NCBI RefSeq assembly: GCF_000203935.1
Contig: NC_008577.1
Coordinates: 124,001-188,000 of the forward strand
Source of the DNA: Shewanella sp. ANA-3
Lineage (GTDB): Bacteria; Pseudomonadota; Gammaproteobacteria; Enterobacterales; Shewanellaceae
Direction of reading: 5' to 3'
DNA length: 64,000 bases
Positions 1 through 7,340 of this stretch are shown here, in pieces. The notes below the pieces were generated by a model. It had not been told where the DNA came from, ran no database searches, and saw only the letters and a program-made list of their open reading frames with translations. Positions within the stretch are counted from its first letter, which is position 1. Each line of letters starts with the position of its first letter. The translations under genes were made by a program, and so were the position numbers.

Positions 1-561
1 TTGCTGCAGCTGGCGGATCACAGGATTGTCCTCGATAGCGAGGCGCAGCAATGCTGGCAACGCTTGGCCCCTTGGTTGGCGCAGCAAACCTCGCCCGTGT
101 GGGTGACTGAGATGGGGGAATATCTCGAACTCGAGCCCGCCAAACTCAGATTGCTATGTTTTCAACTGGTGCAACAGGGCTTTATTACCGCCGTAGTGAA
201 GGATAGATATCTGCTGAGCGAGCAGTTGTGTCATTACGCCAATCTGGTGCGAGCGCATGTGGAAACCCACGGCAAGCTCGAAACCGCAGAGTTTAAGGAT
301 CTGATTGGCCTAGGCCGCAAGGTCAGTATTCAGCTGTTGGAGTTTTTTGACCGCAGTGGTTTTACCCGTAGGAAGTATCGCAGTAACAGTCGGGAGATTC
401 GGGATGGGGAACTGTTTTATTCCCATGAGAATTGGCGGAAGAACATAGGAGTCGAACCTACCCAGGACTGCTGGCAGCCCTACCCGGATTTGAAGTCCGG
501 ACGCCTCACCGGAGACGACGTTCTTCCAATAGAAGACAAACCGATAGTAGAAAATGCATAA
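1..561 (+). CDS. selB: Selenocysteine-specific elongation factor SelB, C-terminal part (5' end outside window)
   Basis: This is the C-terminal 186 residues of SelB, the GTPase that brings selenocysteyl-tRNA-Sec to the ribosome at UGA codons followed by a SECIS hairpin. The visible part matches the winged-helix repeats that bind the SECIS RNA; the segment [19 protein letters not shown] is typical of the last winged helix. The GTPase domains lie upstream of the window. The tail after about residue 145 is unusual because it is encoded across the antisense strand of the tRNA-Sec gene. Sequence resembling the family seems to end near [10 protein letters not shown], so the last 40 or so residues are probably a product of that overlap. 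The neighbours selC and fdhD fit the assignment. Confidence 0.88.
   Translation: MLQLADHRIVLDSEAQQCWQRLAPWLAQQTSPVWVTEMGEYLELEPAKLRLLCFQLVQQGFITAVVKDRYLLSEQLCHYANLVRAHVETHGKLETAEFKDLIGLGRKVSIQLLEFFDRSGFTRRKYRSNSREIRDGELFYSHENWRKNIGVEPTQDCWQPYPDLKSGRLTGDDVLPIEDKPIVENA
433..527 (-). tRNA. selC: tRNA-Sec (anticodon TCA), antisense to the 3' end of selB
   Basis: The minus strand reads as a complete selenocysteine tRNA of 95 nt. It starts GGAAGAAC at 527-520 and ends GTTCTTCC, G discriminator, then an encoded CCA at 435-433. The acceptor stem is 8 bp, one longer than in ordinary tRNAs, as expected for tRNA-Sec. The anticodon loop is ACTTCAAAT with anticodon TCA, between GTCCGG/CCGGGT stem strands. 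A long variable arm and the T arm GGTTCGACTCC follow. The whole molecule closely resembles E. coli selC. It lies entirely within the selB reading frame on the opposite strand. Confidence 0.96.
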
Positions 562-572
562 ACCTGAATCAA
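544..572 (-). promoter_or_regulatory. Probable sigma-70 promoter of selC
   Basis: On the minus strand TTGATT (572-567) and TACTAT (549-544) are separated by 17 nt, and the -10 box lies 17 nt before the first base of tRNA-Sec. The promoter overlaps the stop codon of selB on the other strand. Assignment is by match to consensus only. Confidence 0.55.
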
Positions 573-668
573 GTGCATTCGTATTTAGTTAGCCACTTTG
601 TGACTTGAGTCGAACTTTATTGGCAAACCAATTGTTTTTATTTGAATTTATGATTTTAGAGGGTCGCT

Positions 669-1505
669 ATGGAATATCATTCACACGCCGTGGTTACTGA
701 AAGAAAGGTGACCCTTTTAGAACAGGGGCAGGCTTCCGAGTTAACCGATTATGTGGCTAACGAGGTGCGAGTGGCACTGGTGTATAACGGCATCGCCCAC
801 ACTGTGATGCTCGCCAGCCCAGAAAATCTCGAAGAGTTCGCGATTGGCTTTACCTTGTCGGAGCGGATTGTTTCCCATGTGAATGAAATCAAAGGTGTGG
901 ATCTGGAGTTTACTCCCGAAGGCGTGCTCATTCAGGTAGAGATCACCCAAAGATGCTTTATGGAACTCAAGCAGCAGCGGCGTAATATGGCAGGGCGCAC
1001 GGGTTGCGGACTCTGTGGTGTTGCGCAGCTAGAAGAGGCGGTTAAACCCGTTATTCGTGTGGACTCGGACGCCAGATTTAATATCGATCATCTGCAGCTC
1101 GCCTTAGAGCAGATCAAAGAGAATCAACATCACTTTAAGCTTACGGGGGCGACCCATGCCGCCATGGGCTTAGATGCGGAAGGACAAATCATCGCCGCCT
1201 TCGAGGACATAGGTCGGCACATCGCACTGGATAAATTAATCGGTGGATTTTCAATGCGTAAGGCAGAGCGACCTGTCGCCGTGTTGCTCACTAGCCGCGC
1301 CAGTTTCGAAATGGTGCAAAAGGCCGCCAGTGCCAATATCCAAATTCTGTTTGCTATGTCCGCCGTGACTTCACTGGCGTTGGAATTAGCAGAGAAAAGC
1401 AACATCACGCTTATCGGTTTTTGCCGTAATGGCAGAGCCACGCTCTACACCCATAGCTATCGGTTATCGGGAGTAAATCGTGGTTGTCTAGCGAAAGCCA
1501 TCTAA
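669..1505 (+). CDS. fdhD: Formate dehydrogenase accessory sulfurtransferase FdhD
   Basis: FdhD takes sulfur from the cysteine desulfurase IscS and passes it to the molybdenum cofactor of formate dehydrogenase, which is needed for activity. The protein is 278 residues, normal for the family. The sulfur-carrying CxxC is visible as C113-G-L-C116 within RTGCGLCG. The block AFEDIGRHIALDKLIG near residue 180 is the typical FdhD signature around the nucleotide or cofactor site. The ATG is preceded by AGAGGGT. It follows selB/selC, and formate dehydrogenase is the classic selenocysteine enzyme, so the context agrees. It is cytoplasmic, with no signal peptide. Confidence 0.95.
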   Translation: MEYHSHAVVTERKVTLLEQGQASELTDYVANEVRVALVYNGIAHTVMLASPENLEEFAIGFTLSERIVSHVNEIKGVDLEFTPEGVLIQVEITQRCFMELKQQRRNMAGRTGCGLCGVAQLEEAVKPVIRVDSDARFNIDHLQLALEQIKENQHHFKLTGATHAAMGLDAEGQIIAAFEDIGRHIALDKLIGGFSMRKAERPVAVLLTSRASFEMVQKAASANIQILFAMSAVTSLALELAEKSNITLIGFCRNGRATLYTHSYRLSGVNRGCLAKAI

Positions 1506-1513
1506 AGCGTGTC

Positions 1514-1574
1514 GCCACACAATTAAGATTCTTTAGCGCCTTATTTTTAAGGGATGGTGCCTTGCTTGTGTGGC
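1514..1574 (+). promoter_or_regulatory. Cruciform leader or hairpin ahead of yedE
   Basis: GCCACACAA (1514-1522) pairs perfectly with TTGTGTGGC (1566-1574). Inside it GCGCC (1536-1540) pairs with GGTGC (1556-1560), allowing one G-U, around an A/T-rich loop. The structure lies between fdhD and the yedE start 56 nt downstream. There is no U-tract after it, so a simple rho-independent terminator is unlikely. A structured 5' leader or an intergenic processing signal is possible. I do not recognise it as a known riboswitch. Confidence 0.4.
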
Positions 1575-1629
1575 AACGGGTATAAGCCTCGTGCTTATTT
1601 TTTATAGTCTCGTTCATTAGGGTAATGAC

Positions 1630-2844
1630 ATGACATGGCAAGAATTTAAACAACAATATTTAGTCCGTTTTTGGGCACCTATGCCTGCGGTTATCGCCGC
1701 CGGTATCCTTTCTACTTACTATTTTGGGTTAACTGGTACTTTTTGGGCTGTTACGGGGGAATTTACGCGCTGGGGCGGGCACTTACTGCAATTGGTTGGT
1801 GCAAATCCTGAAACTTGGGGTTATTTCAAGGTGATTGGTTTACAGGGTTCTCCCTTAGACCGTATCGACGGCATGATGATCATCGGCATGTTTGGTGGTT
1901 GTATTGCGGCGGCGCTGTGGGCGAATAACGTCAAACTGCGTATGCCACAGAGCCGTATCCGCATCGCTCAGGCGTTAATCGGCGGCATTATTGCTGGCTT
2001 TGGGGCGCGCTTGGCGATGGGCTGTAACTTAGCAGCCTTCTTCACTGGGATTCCGCAGTTTTCCTTACATGCGTGGTTTTTTGCCCTGGCGACGGCTGCG
2101 GGTTCTTACTTTGGTGCGCGCTTTACGCTACTGCCTATGTTTCGCATTCCGGTGAAATTGAAGAAAGTCGATAAGGCGACCTCGGTTAAACAGGATGAAA
2201 ACCAAGCGAGACGACGTTTTCGTATCGGCATGTTAGTGTTCGCGGCCATTATCGGCTGGGGATTACTGACAATGTTCAATGCGCCTAAGCTGGGTATCGC
2301 TATGCTCTGCGGTGTGGGTTTTGGTCTGTTGATTGAGCGGGCACAAATCTGCTTTACCTCGGCATTTCGTGATATGTGGATCACCGGGCGCACCCATATG
2401 GCCAAGGCAATTATTCTCGGTATGGCGGTGAGTGCCATCGGGATTTATAGCTATGTGCAATTAGGTGTGCCGCCCAAAATCATGTGGGCCGGCCCGAATG
2501 CGGTGATTGGTGGCCTGCTGTTTGGATTTGGCATTGTACTGGCGGGTGGTTGTGAGACGGGTTGGATGTATCGCGCCGTCGAAGGCCAAGTGCATTTCTG
2601 GTGGGTTGGTTTAGGTAACGTACTGGGTTCAACCCTGCTGGCCTATTACTGGGATGATTTAGCCCAGCCATTAGCCACAAGTTGGGACAAGGTTAACTTG
2701 CTTTCAAGCTTTGGTGATAAGGGCGGTTTATTGCTGACTTATCTGCTGCTGGCGCTGTCGTTTGCGGCCATGTTGCTGTGGGAAAAACGTTTCTTTGCCC
2801 GTAAAGCGAAGCGGGATGAACAATTGATCGCGGAGGCGGCGTAA
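1630..2844 (+). CDS. yedE: YeeE/YedE-family membrane transporter, selenium/sulfur type
   Basis: Integral inner-membrane protein of 404 residues with roughly ten hydrophobic segments and the family's conserved glycine/cysteine motifs: MGCNLAAFFTGIP near residue 130, ERAQICFTSAFRDMW near residue 237 and AGGCETGWMYRA near residue 303. The YeeE/YedE family moves thiosulfate or related reduced sulfur species. The longer YedE form, paired with YedF, occurs in genomes that use selenium and is the relative of Campylobacter FdhT. ATG 1630 is chosen, preceded by AGGG. The stop overlaps the yedF start by one base, so the two are translationally coupled. The position beside selB, selC and fdhD supports a selenium-linked role, but the substrate is inferred. 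Confidence 0.85.
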   Translation: MTWQEFKQQYLVRFWAPMPAVIAAGILSTYYFGLTGTFWAVTGEFTRWGGHLLQLVGANPETWGYFKVIGLQGSPLDRIDGMMIIGMFGGCIAAALWANNVKLRMPQSRIRIAQALIGGIIAGFGARLAMGCNLAAFFTGIPQFSLHAWFFALATAAGSYFGARFTLLPMFRIPVKLKKVDKATSVKQDENQARRRFRIGMLVFAAIIGWGLLTMFNAPKLGIAMLCGVGFGLLIERAQICFTSAFRDMWITGRTHMAKAIILGMAVSAIGIYSYVQLGVPPKIMWAGPNAVIGGLLFGFGIVLAGGCETGWMYRAVEGQVHFWWVGLGNVLGSTLLAYYWDDLAQPLATSWDKVNLLSSFGDKGGLLLTYLLLALSFAAMLLWEKRFFARKAKRDEQLIAEAA

Positions 2845-3077
2845 TGAGTCAATATATTCCAGATTATCAACTCGATATGGTGGGCGAGCCGTGCCCTTAC
2901 CCCGCAGTGGCAACCCTTGAGGCCATGCCGACACTGAAGCCAGGGGAGATATTAGAAGTGATCAGTGACTGTCCGCAGTCAATCAATAATATTCCACTCG
3001 ATGCCAAGAATCATGGCTATAAAGTGCTAGAGATTGAACAGAACGGGCCAACGATTCGGTATCTGATCCAGCGTTAA
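2844..3077 (+). CDS. yedF: TusA-like sulfurtransferase YedF
   Basis: Small cytoplasmic TusA/YedF/SirA-family protein of 77 residues. The hallmark CPxP motif is present as EPCPYP with the reactive cysteine at residue 17. It is followed by the predicted two-layer alpha/beta fold with the conserved LKPGEILEVISDCPQS stretch, which has a second cysteine. These proteins carry persulfide sulfur, and possibly selenium, between enzymes. The start overlaps the stop of yedE as TAATG, and a strong hairpin terminator follows 34 nt after the stop. The pair corresponds to the FdhT/FdhU pair needed for selenoprotein formate dehydrogenase in Campylobacter. Confidence 0.87.
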   Translation: MSQYIPDYQLDMVGEPCPYPAVATLEAMPTLKPGEILEVISDCPQSINNIPLDAKNHGYKVLEIEQNGPTIRYLIQR

Positions 3078-3110
3078 TTGAGCTATCCGAATAGGGCTAT
3101 TAAGACAAAT

Positions 3111-3138
3111 AAAAAGCGCTGCATTGGCAGCGCTTTTT
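3111..3138. terminator. Bidirectional rho-independent terminator between yedF and the M48 gene
   Basis: AAAAAGCGCTGC, loop ATTG, GCAGCGCTTTTT: a 12-bp perfect stem flanked by A and T runs on both sides. It sits between converging genes and can serve both. Confidence 0.9.
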
Positions 3139-3142
3139 GATC

Positions 3143-4486
3143 TTAGCCTTGGCAATCGGCAGGTAAATATTCGTCGGGAATACCGTTACTGCTGCATACC
3201 CAAGTGACATTATCTTGCTCGTCAACTTGGGGTGATAGATACACCTCATAACCTTGATAATCTCCTAAGGCTTCGCCGGCAACAAAACCAACAATCCCCT
3301 CGGAATAAAGGTTAAAGGTGGTTAGCTGCTCATCGCTAAAACCTAGCGGCTCTAACTCGGTCGGCCAAGCTTTATGGCTTTGGTAGTACTGAGCCAGCAC
3401 CCCGGTAATCGGCGCTAATGATTGATGTAACTGGTCTATATGCTCGATAGCCAGTGCAGCATCGGGCACGTTAGCGGGTACAGTGTCCATTTGCGGGGTG
3501 CTGGTGGCGTAGTTGGCATCATCATAGTTAATGCTGGCAGCGCCCGCTTTCTCTTGGTATTCCTTATATGCGGGAATCGCGACCGCAGCGGCCACACCGA
3601 TAATGGCCGCAAGGATGATAATCCCGCCGCCCGCTGTGCCCATACGTGGCATAAACAGGCTAAAGAGGTAGGCGAATACACTACGAGAAGGCGCTGCATA
3701 CATTTTGCCCTGTGCGGTTGCTTGTACTCTTGCCATACGTTTTGTCAGCCATGGATAACTGCTGTTCAGCTCATGGAAGGACATCCAAAATCCGCTCGAC
3801 TCTTGGGTTTGGCGAATATATTGATCCACATTCATCCGTTTCCACTGTTCAACCCCAGCGGCTAATACGGCAACCGCATTGGTGGCCGAACGTAGGCTAT
3901 TGCAGCAACGCAGACCGTGTAGATCGCAGGTGTACTCACAGGCGCGGGCATAGGCTGCGCCGACTAACGGCAGCCAAGTAGCGAACACTAACAGTGGCTC
4001 TTTACCAATATGGTTACGGCGAATATGGCCCAGCTCATGGCCGATATAGAAGTTAAGGGCATCTTTATCGGACTCGAGTGCATCCACGATCGATGAGAAC
4101 AGCACTATGTAGTTACGGCGCAGAAAGCGGGTGGCGAGGGCATTTAGCATGCCATCGGCGGCTAACAGGTAGGCGCGAGGCGGTTCTTTAATCTCTAAAC
4201 GCTCGCAGCAGGCGAGGTATTGCTTGTGTAAATCGGGGAACTGCTCAGGGCTGATTTCAACCGCCGTGCCCTTTAAGTAGCTGATAAACGCCGAGTGGGT
4301 AAAGAGGTAAATGATGAAAAACATCAGCACATAAATCAGGGCGAGACCTTTGGTGGCTAAGATCAGCACGGCCCAAATTAGCCCTGAAATAATCGCTAAA
4401 ATTGCAAACAGTGACTTTTCTTTCGAATAGACGGTATCGGCCATTTGAATGGGGTTGTCGTTCCCTGTGCTAATCGCTTGTTCCAT
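3143..4486 (-). CDS. M48-family membrane metallopeptidase with C-terminal type IV pilin-like module
   Basis: Zinc metallopeptidase of 447 residues. Two membrane segments (about residues 25-70) precede the peptidase domain, whose catalytic HEXXH is seen as GHELGH near residue 149, followed by a conserved E in CEYTCDLHG. This is the M48 (HtpX/Ste24-like) plan. After the catalytic domain, about residues 287-318, comes a hydrophobic helix reading AAIIGVAAAVAIPAYKEYQ. It resembles the N-terminal helix of type IV pilins but has no prepilin cleavage site. The last 120 residues end in a pilin-like Cys-loop, WVCSSNGIPDEYLPADC. The start at 4486 is chosen over a farther upstream ATG because GGAAAAGGA precedes it. 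It is probably inner-membrane; the substrate is unknown. Confidence 0.85.
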   Translation of the reverse strand: MEQAISTGNDNPIQMADTVYSKEKSLFAILAIISGLIWAVLILATKGLALIYVLMFFIIYLFTHSAFISYLKGTAVEISPEQFPDLHKQYLACCERLEIKEPPRAYLLAADGMLNALATRFLRRNYIVLFSSIVDALESDKDALNFYIGHELGHIRRNHIGKEPLLVFATWLPLVGAAYARACEYTCDLHGLRCCNSLRSATNAVAVLAAGVEQWKRMNVDQYIRQTQESSGFWMSFHELNSSYPWLTKRMARVQATAQGKMYAAPSRSVFAYLFSLFMPRMGTAGGGIIILAAIIGVAAAVAIPAYKEYQEKAGAASINYDDANYATSTPQMDTVPANVPDAALAIEHIDQLHQSLAPITGVLAQYYQSHKAWPTELEPLGFSDEQLTTFNLYSEGIVGFVAGEALGDYQGYEVYLSPQVDEQDNVTWVCSSNGIPDEYLPADCQG

Positions 4487-4603
4487 GTTGATCCTTTTCC
4501 TAGTGAAATAACAAAGCGGCGTGAAAATAGTCAATTTCACTAGGAAATTCAATCTCTATAACTGGAATAACCGATAATTTACCTTTAAGTGCTAAAAAAT
4601 GGC

Positions 4604-5218
4604 TTAAGGTGTTAGTACTGCGGTGCCATTTTTTATCGCGTTTTGCGCCAGCTCATAAACCTGCTTCTCGGCCACATCGGCTAATGCTTGGTGCTCTTCG
4701 CCGAGTTGTTCCATCTCTTTGCCCATCACTTCCATCGACGCGCCTAGGCTTTCAATTTGCGCGTTAACCTCAGTATCTTTTTCACTTGAGGCGAGATTGA
4801 TTAAGAGTTTGCTGGTTTCGGCGCTGATGGCATCGCCCTTAACCTGCATTTGTTCACCCAGACGCTGCATCTTCTCGCCTTGGATCTGCATCGGGCGCAC
4901 CGCCTCTTTCACTTGATTTACAAGGGCTGGATCGGTAATCACATAGCTATTCCCTGCGGTTTTGACCCACAGATAGTCGGTTTGATAAGCATTGCCTTGG
5001 CGTTTGAGTTTATTCCAATCTTGGCTCTCACCCGCGCCTATCGTGAGCTCACCATCTTGGCGTACATAAATCCACGAAAAGTTAGGATAGTTACGGCTAT
5101 TGATCGAGATGTTGGTGTCGCTAGATGACAGAGTGCTTACCTGTTGGGCTGCCCAAATCCCACAGGGGATAAGTGCGAGGATCAATAAACCGCCGAATAC
5201 TTTAGTGTGAGTGTTCAT
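4604..5218 (-). CDS. Uncharacterised signal-peptide protein with a helical C-terminal half
   Basis: Not recognised as a named family. The 204-residue product starts with an N-terminal signal or anchor segment (VFGGLLILALIPCGIWAA). A beta-rich N-terminal half follows (NFSWIYVRQDGELTIG). The C-terminal half is a long, probably coiled-coil helix rich in repeats of the type MQ.QGEKMQRLGEQMQ and MEVMGKEMEQLGEEHQ. It is probably exported or anchored in the inner membrane with a periplasmic coiled coil. The ATG at 5218 has GGAAGC 7 nt upstream and is preferred over a start 20 codons earlier. An imperfect A/T-flanked inverted repeat (4594-4634) overlaps its 3' end and might act as a terminator. It follows the M48 gene in the same orientation with a 117-nt gap. 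Confidence 0.7.
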   Translation of the reverse strand: MNTHTKVFGGLLILALIPCGIWAAQQVSTLSSSDTNISINSRNYPNFSWIYVRQDGELTIGAGESQDWNKLKRQGNAYQTDYLWVKTAGNSYVITDPALVNQVKEAVRPMQIQGEKMQRLGEQMQVKGDAISAETSKLLINLASSEKDTEVNAQIESLGASMEVMGKEMEQLGEEHQALADVAEKQVYELAQNAIKNGTAVLTP

Positions 5219-5313
5219 AATGCTTCCTTGTATAGGGATAAGTGTGGTGACCCACTGACTAGGCAGAATATGTGCCAACTAAATATTCTTTATTTATCAG
5301 CATGATAAAAATT

Positions 5314-5389
5314 GTGTCCGCGTGAAAAGTTTAAAGTGTCCGCATTATGACTATAAATGTGTCCGCGCGATTGTCCGTTCAGTGGACAC
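5314..5389. repeat. Triplicated GTGTCCGC motif plus TGTCC/GGACA inverted repeat
   Basis: The divergent gap 5219-5603 holds three copies of GTGTCCGC at 5314-5321, 5336-5343 and 5359-5366, spaced 22 and 23 nt (about two helical turns). An inverted repeat TGTCC-N7-GGACA follows at 5372-5388. Same-face spacing of identical octamers between divergent genes looks like a cluster of operators for an unidentified DNA-binding protein. Related elements occur at 34686-34780. Nothing else was identified in this 385-nt gap. Confidence 0.5.
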
Positions 5390-5603
5390 TCTTGGGATAA
5401 CGTCTGTGGCTGCACTACACTTACTCGAGTTTGTGCAAAGCCGTTAGCTTGTAGCGCTAATATTGGCTGGTATTTGTGGCTAAGTGCTGATTTTTGCTCG
5501 CTCAAAGAGGGGGATTGAGCTTAAGTCAGCTTAGGTTAAGCCAAGGTGGCGTTAGCTATGGGCAACAGATAGCCATAAGCAATAGATAAAGGGAATCACG
5601 GGT

Positions 5604-6224
5604 ATGACATTTACCAAGAGAATCAATATGCAAACCGCAGGAGCGGCCGGGCTTTTAGCTGTGGCCTTAAGTGTCCCAGCTATGGCCGCAGAAAAGCCTT
5701 CCTTTGACTGTGGCAAGGTTCAGGCAGGCAGTATCGAAGAGCTGGTGTGTCAGGATGCGGGTTTGACTAAGCTCGATCAGCAACTCGCCGAGGTATACGC
5801 GCAAGCTGCTGATAAGGCAAAGAATGAGCAACCTCCTATGCTAAAAGCCATGCAGCGGGGCTGGGTCAAAGGCCGTAATGAATGTTGGAAGAGCGAAGAT
5901 AAACGCGCCTGTGTCGAGTCGAGTTACCAGACGCGGATTGCCGAGCTACAGGCGCAGTATCGTCTCGTGGAAATGACTGGGCCGATATTTTACGTCTGCG
6001 ACGGTAATCCGGCGAATGAAGTCGTGGTCAGTTACTTTAAGACTGAGCCTGCCACTCTGATAGCCGAGCGTGGCGATCAAACGTCCTTGATGTTTGTTCA
6101 GCCCAGTGGCAGCGGCGCTAAGTATCAAGGCCGAAATGAGAGTCTGTGGGAACACCATGGCGAAGCCAAAATTGTCTGGGGATACGAAGCGCCAGAAATG
6201 ACCTGCGTGGTAAAACCCCAGTAA
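5604..6224 (+). CDS. LprI/DUF1311 plus MliC-like periplasmic lysozyme inhibitor
   Basis: Exported protein of 206 residues with a clear signal peptide ending AMA. Residues about 30-115 form a DUF1311 (LprI-like) domain with paired cysteines: SFDCGKVQAGSIEELVCQD, then RNECWKSEDKRACVESSYQTRI. Residues about 125-205 match MliC, the inhibitor of C-type lysozyme. The start FYVCDGNPANEVVVSYF, the core LIAERGDQTSLMFVQPSGSGAKYQG and a final paired cysteine in MTCVV are visible. Both halves are linked to lysozyme inhibition, so protection of peptidoglycan against host or predator lysozyme is the likely role. There is no lipobox, so it is probably soluble in the periplasm. The stop lies 2 nt from the end of the convergent DUF481 gene. 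Confidence 0.85.
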   Translation: MTFTKRINMQTAGAAGLLAVALSVPAMAAEKPSFDCGKVQAGSIEELVCQDAGLTKLDQQLAEVYAQAADKAKNEQPPMLKAMQRGWVKGRNECWKSEDKRACVESSYQTRIAELQAQYRLVEMTGPIFYVCDGNPANEVVVSYFKTEPATLIAERGDQTSLMFVQPSGSGAKYQGRNESLWEHHGEAKIVWGYEAPEMTCVVKPQ

Positions 6225-6226
6225 AT

Positions 6227-7216
6227 TTAGAAGTTAACCCCTAAGCCTAGGCTGTAGGAAATATCCCGCGAATGCTGCACAGCGGATTTAGTCTCATTGA
6301 TATCGTATTTGAATGAGAGGTAAATCTGTTGTGTCAGCAGGTACTTAAGCCCAAACGTCGAGTCAGAAATATATTCGATGGTAGGAATATCGGGGAAGGC
6401 AATTTGCAAATCCGCATAGGTCTCTAACACGCCGTCGAACCAATATTGCTTGTAGTTGACGGTTGCCGCCCAAGCATTTAGCTCATAGGTAAACACTTGA
6501 TAATCTAGCCAGAAGTGGTTGTAGGTGAGTACAAAGTCGAGTTTGTCGCGGTTGACACCCCAAAAACGATAACCCGGACCCAATGCGGCGTAGTAGCTGC
6601 GGATATCGAGGTTGAGCTTATCCTCCTGATAATAATCCTCTTGCCGCAAAAACCAATGGTCACTGATCAAATAGTCGAGGCTGTAATGGGCTTCGAGGGT
6701 ATTACGCTTAGTGGTTTTGTCTTCGGTCTCGTAGCGGACTTCACTCTTGAGGTTATGACGCCAGTTTAAGGTTTCGGCGGTCACATCGCCCTTAGCATGC
6801 AGCTTTTGAGTGTTTTTACTGTTATGGGTGACATCGATGGCGGCCTCTACACTGCCGCTGTAGTGCCAATCCGAGTCACTCAGGAGTTCCGAATAGATTA
6901 ACTCGCTGATTGGGGTTTGCTGATCGTCTATCAGCACAAAGCTATCTAATTCAGAAGCTTGAACCGTTACCTCTTTGATTGAGCGATTGATGCTCCAGGG
7001 CTGTGGCTCACGGGTTTCAAAGCTGCGAACCGCGCTGCGTTCGATAGTGATTTTGGGGGCGTAGCTGGGTTTGATTACCAGATTTTGCTCATCTAGGGCT
7101 TTAATCTCACCGGTAATTTTATCGCCATTGGTGAGAAACACCGTATCGGCAATGGCATGGTGACTAACACCACAGAGCCAGAGTGTAAGAGCGAGAGATG
7201 AATATCTATTGGGCAT
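6227..7216 (-). CDS. DUF481 (YdiY-like) outer-membrane beta-barrel protein
   Basis: The 329-residue product has a signal peptide (LALTLWLCGVSHHAIA). It begins with VFLTNGDKITGEIKALDEQNLVIKPSY, the typical N-terminal segment of DUF481 proteins. The C-terminal two thirds consist of alternating aromatic beta strands and end in a final strand with terminal phenylalanine (SYSLGLGVNF), a normal outer-membrane barrel signature. E. coli YdiY is the best-known relative and is acid-induced; the function is not established. No convincing ribosome binding site is seen before the ATG. Confidence 0.82.
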   Translation of the reverse strand: MPNRYSSLALTLWLCGVSHHAIADTVFLTNGDKITGEIKALDEQNLVIKPSYAPKITIERSAVRSFETREPQPWSINRSIKEVTVQASELDSFVLIDDQQTPISELIYSELLSDSDWHYSGSVEAAIDVTHNSKNTQKLHAKGDVTAETLNWRHNLKSEVRYETEDKTTKRNTLEAHYSLDYLISDHWFLRQEDYYQEDKLNLDIRSYYAALGPGYRFWGVNRDKLDFVLTYNHFWLDYQVFTYELNAWAATVNYKQYWFDGVLETYADLQIAFPDIPTIEYISDSTFGLKYLLTQQIYLSFKYDINETKSAVQHSRDISYSLGLGVNF

Positions 7217-7294
7217 CTTGCATCTGGCTCATATGGGGAATGATGGCATGCTGGCAATTGTAGCTTATTCGCCTGATAACAGCCGTTTGAGTTT

Positions 7295-7327
7295 GTAAGG
7301 AATTGAAAGCTAACTCCAATTCCTTAC
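7295..7327. repeat. Perfect 11-bp inverted repeat between two co-directional genes
   Basis: GTAAGGAATTG (7295-7305) and CAATTCCTTAC (7317-7327) form a perfect hairpin with an 11-nt loop. It lies just downstream of the 7341-7982 gene and 79 nt upstream of the DUF481 gene, both leftward. Neither side has a U-tract, so it is not a standard terminator; it may protect the 3' end of an RNA or act as a protein site. Confidence 0.45.
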
Positions 7328-7340
7328 CTCATTCGTCGGA

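Noticed and set aside
4594..4634. AAAAAATGGC/GCCATTTTTT inverted repeat at the 3' end of the gene 4604-5218
   Set aside because: It may be a terminator, but the 21-nt loop overlaps the stop codon, so it is only mentioned in the gene entry.
5290..5505. A 71-codon minus-strand frame in the gap 5219-5603
   Set aside because: Its sequence is produced by the GTGTCC repeat cluster; there is no start signal and no recognisable protein.
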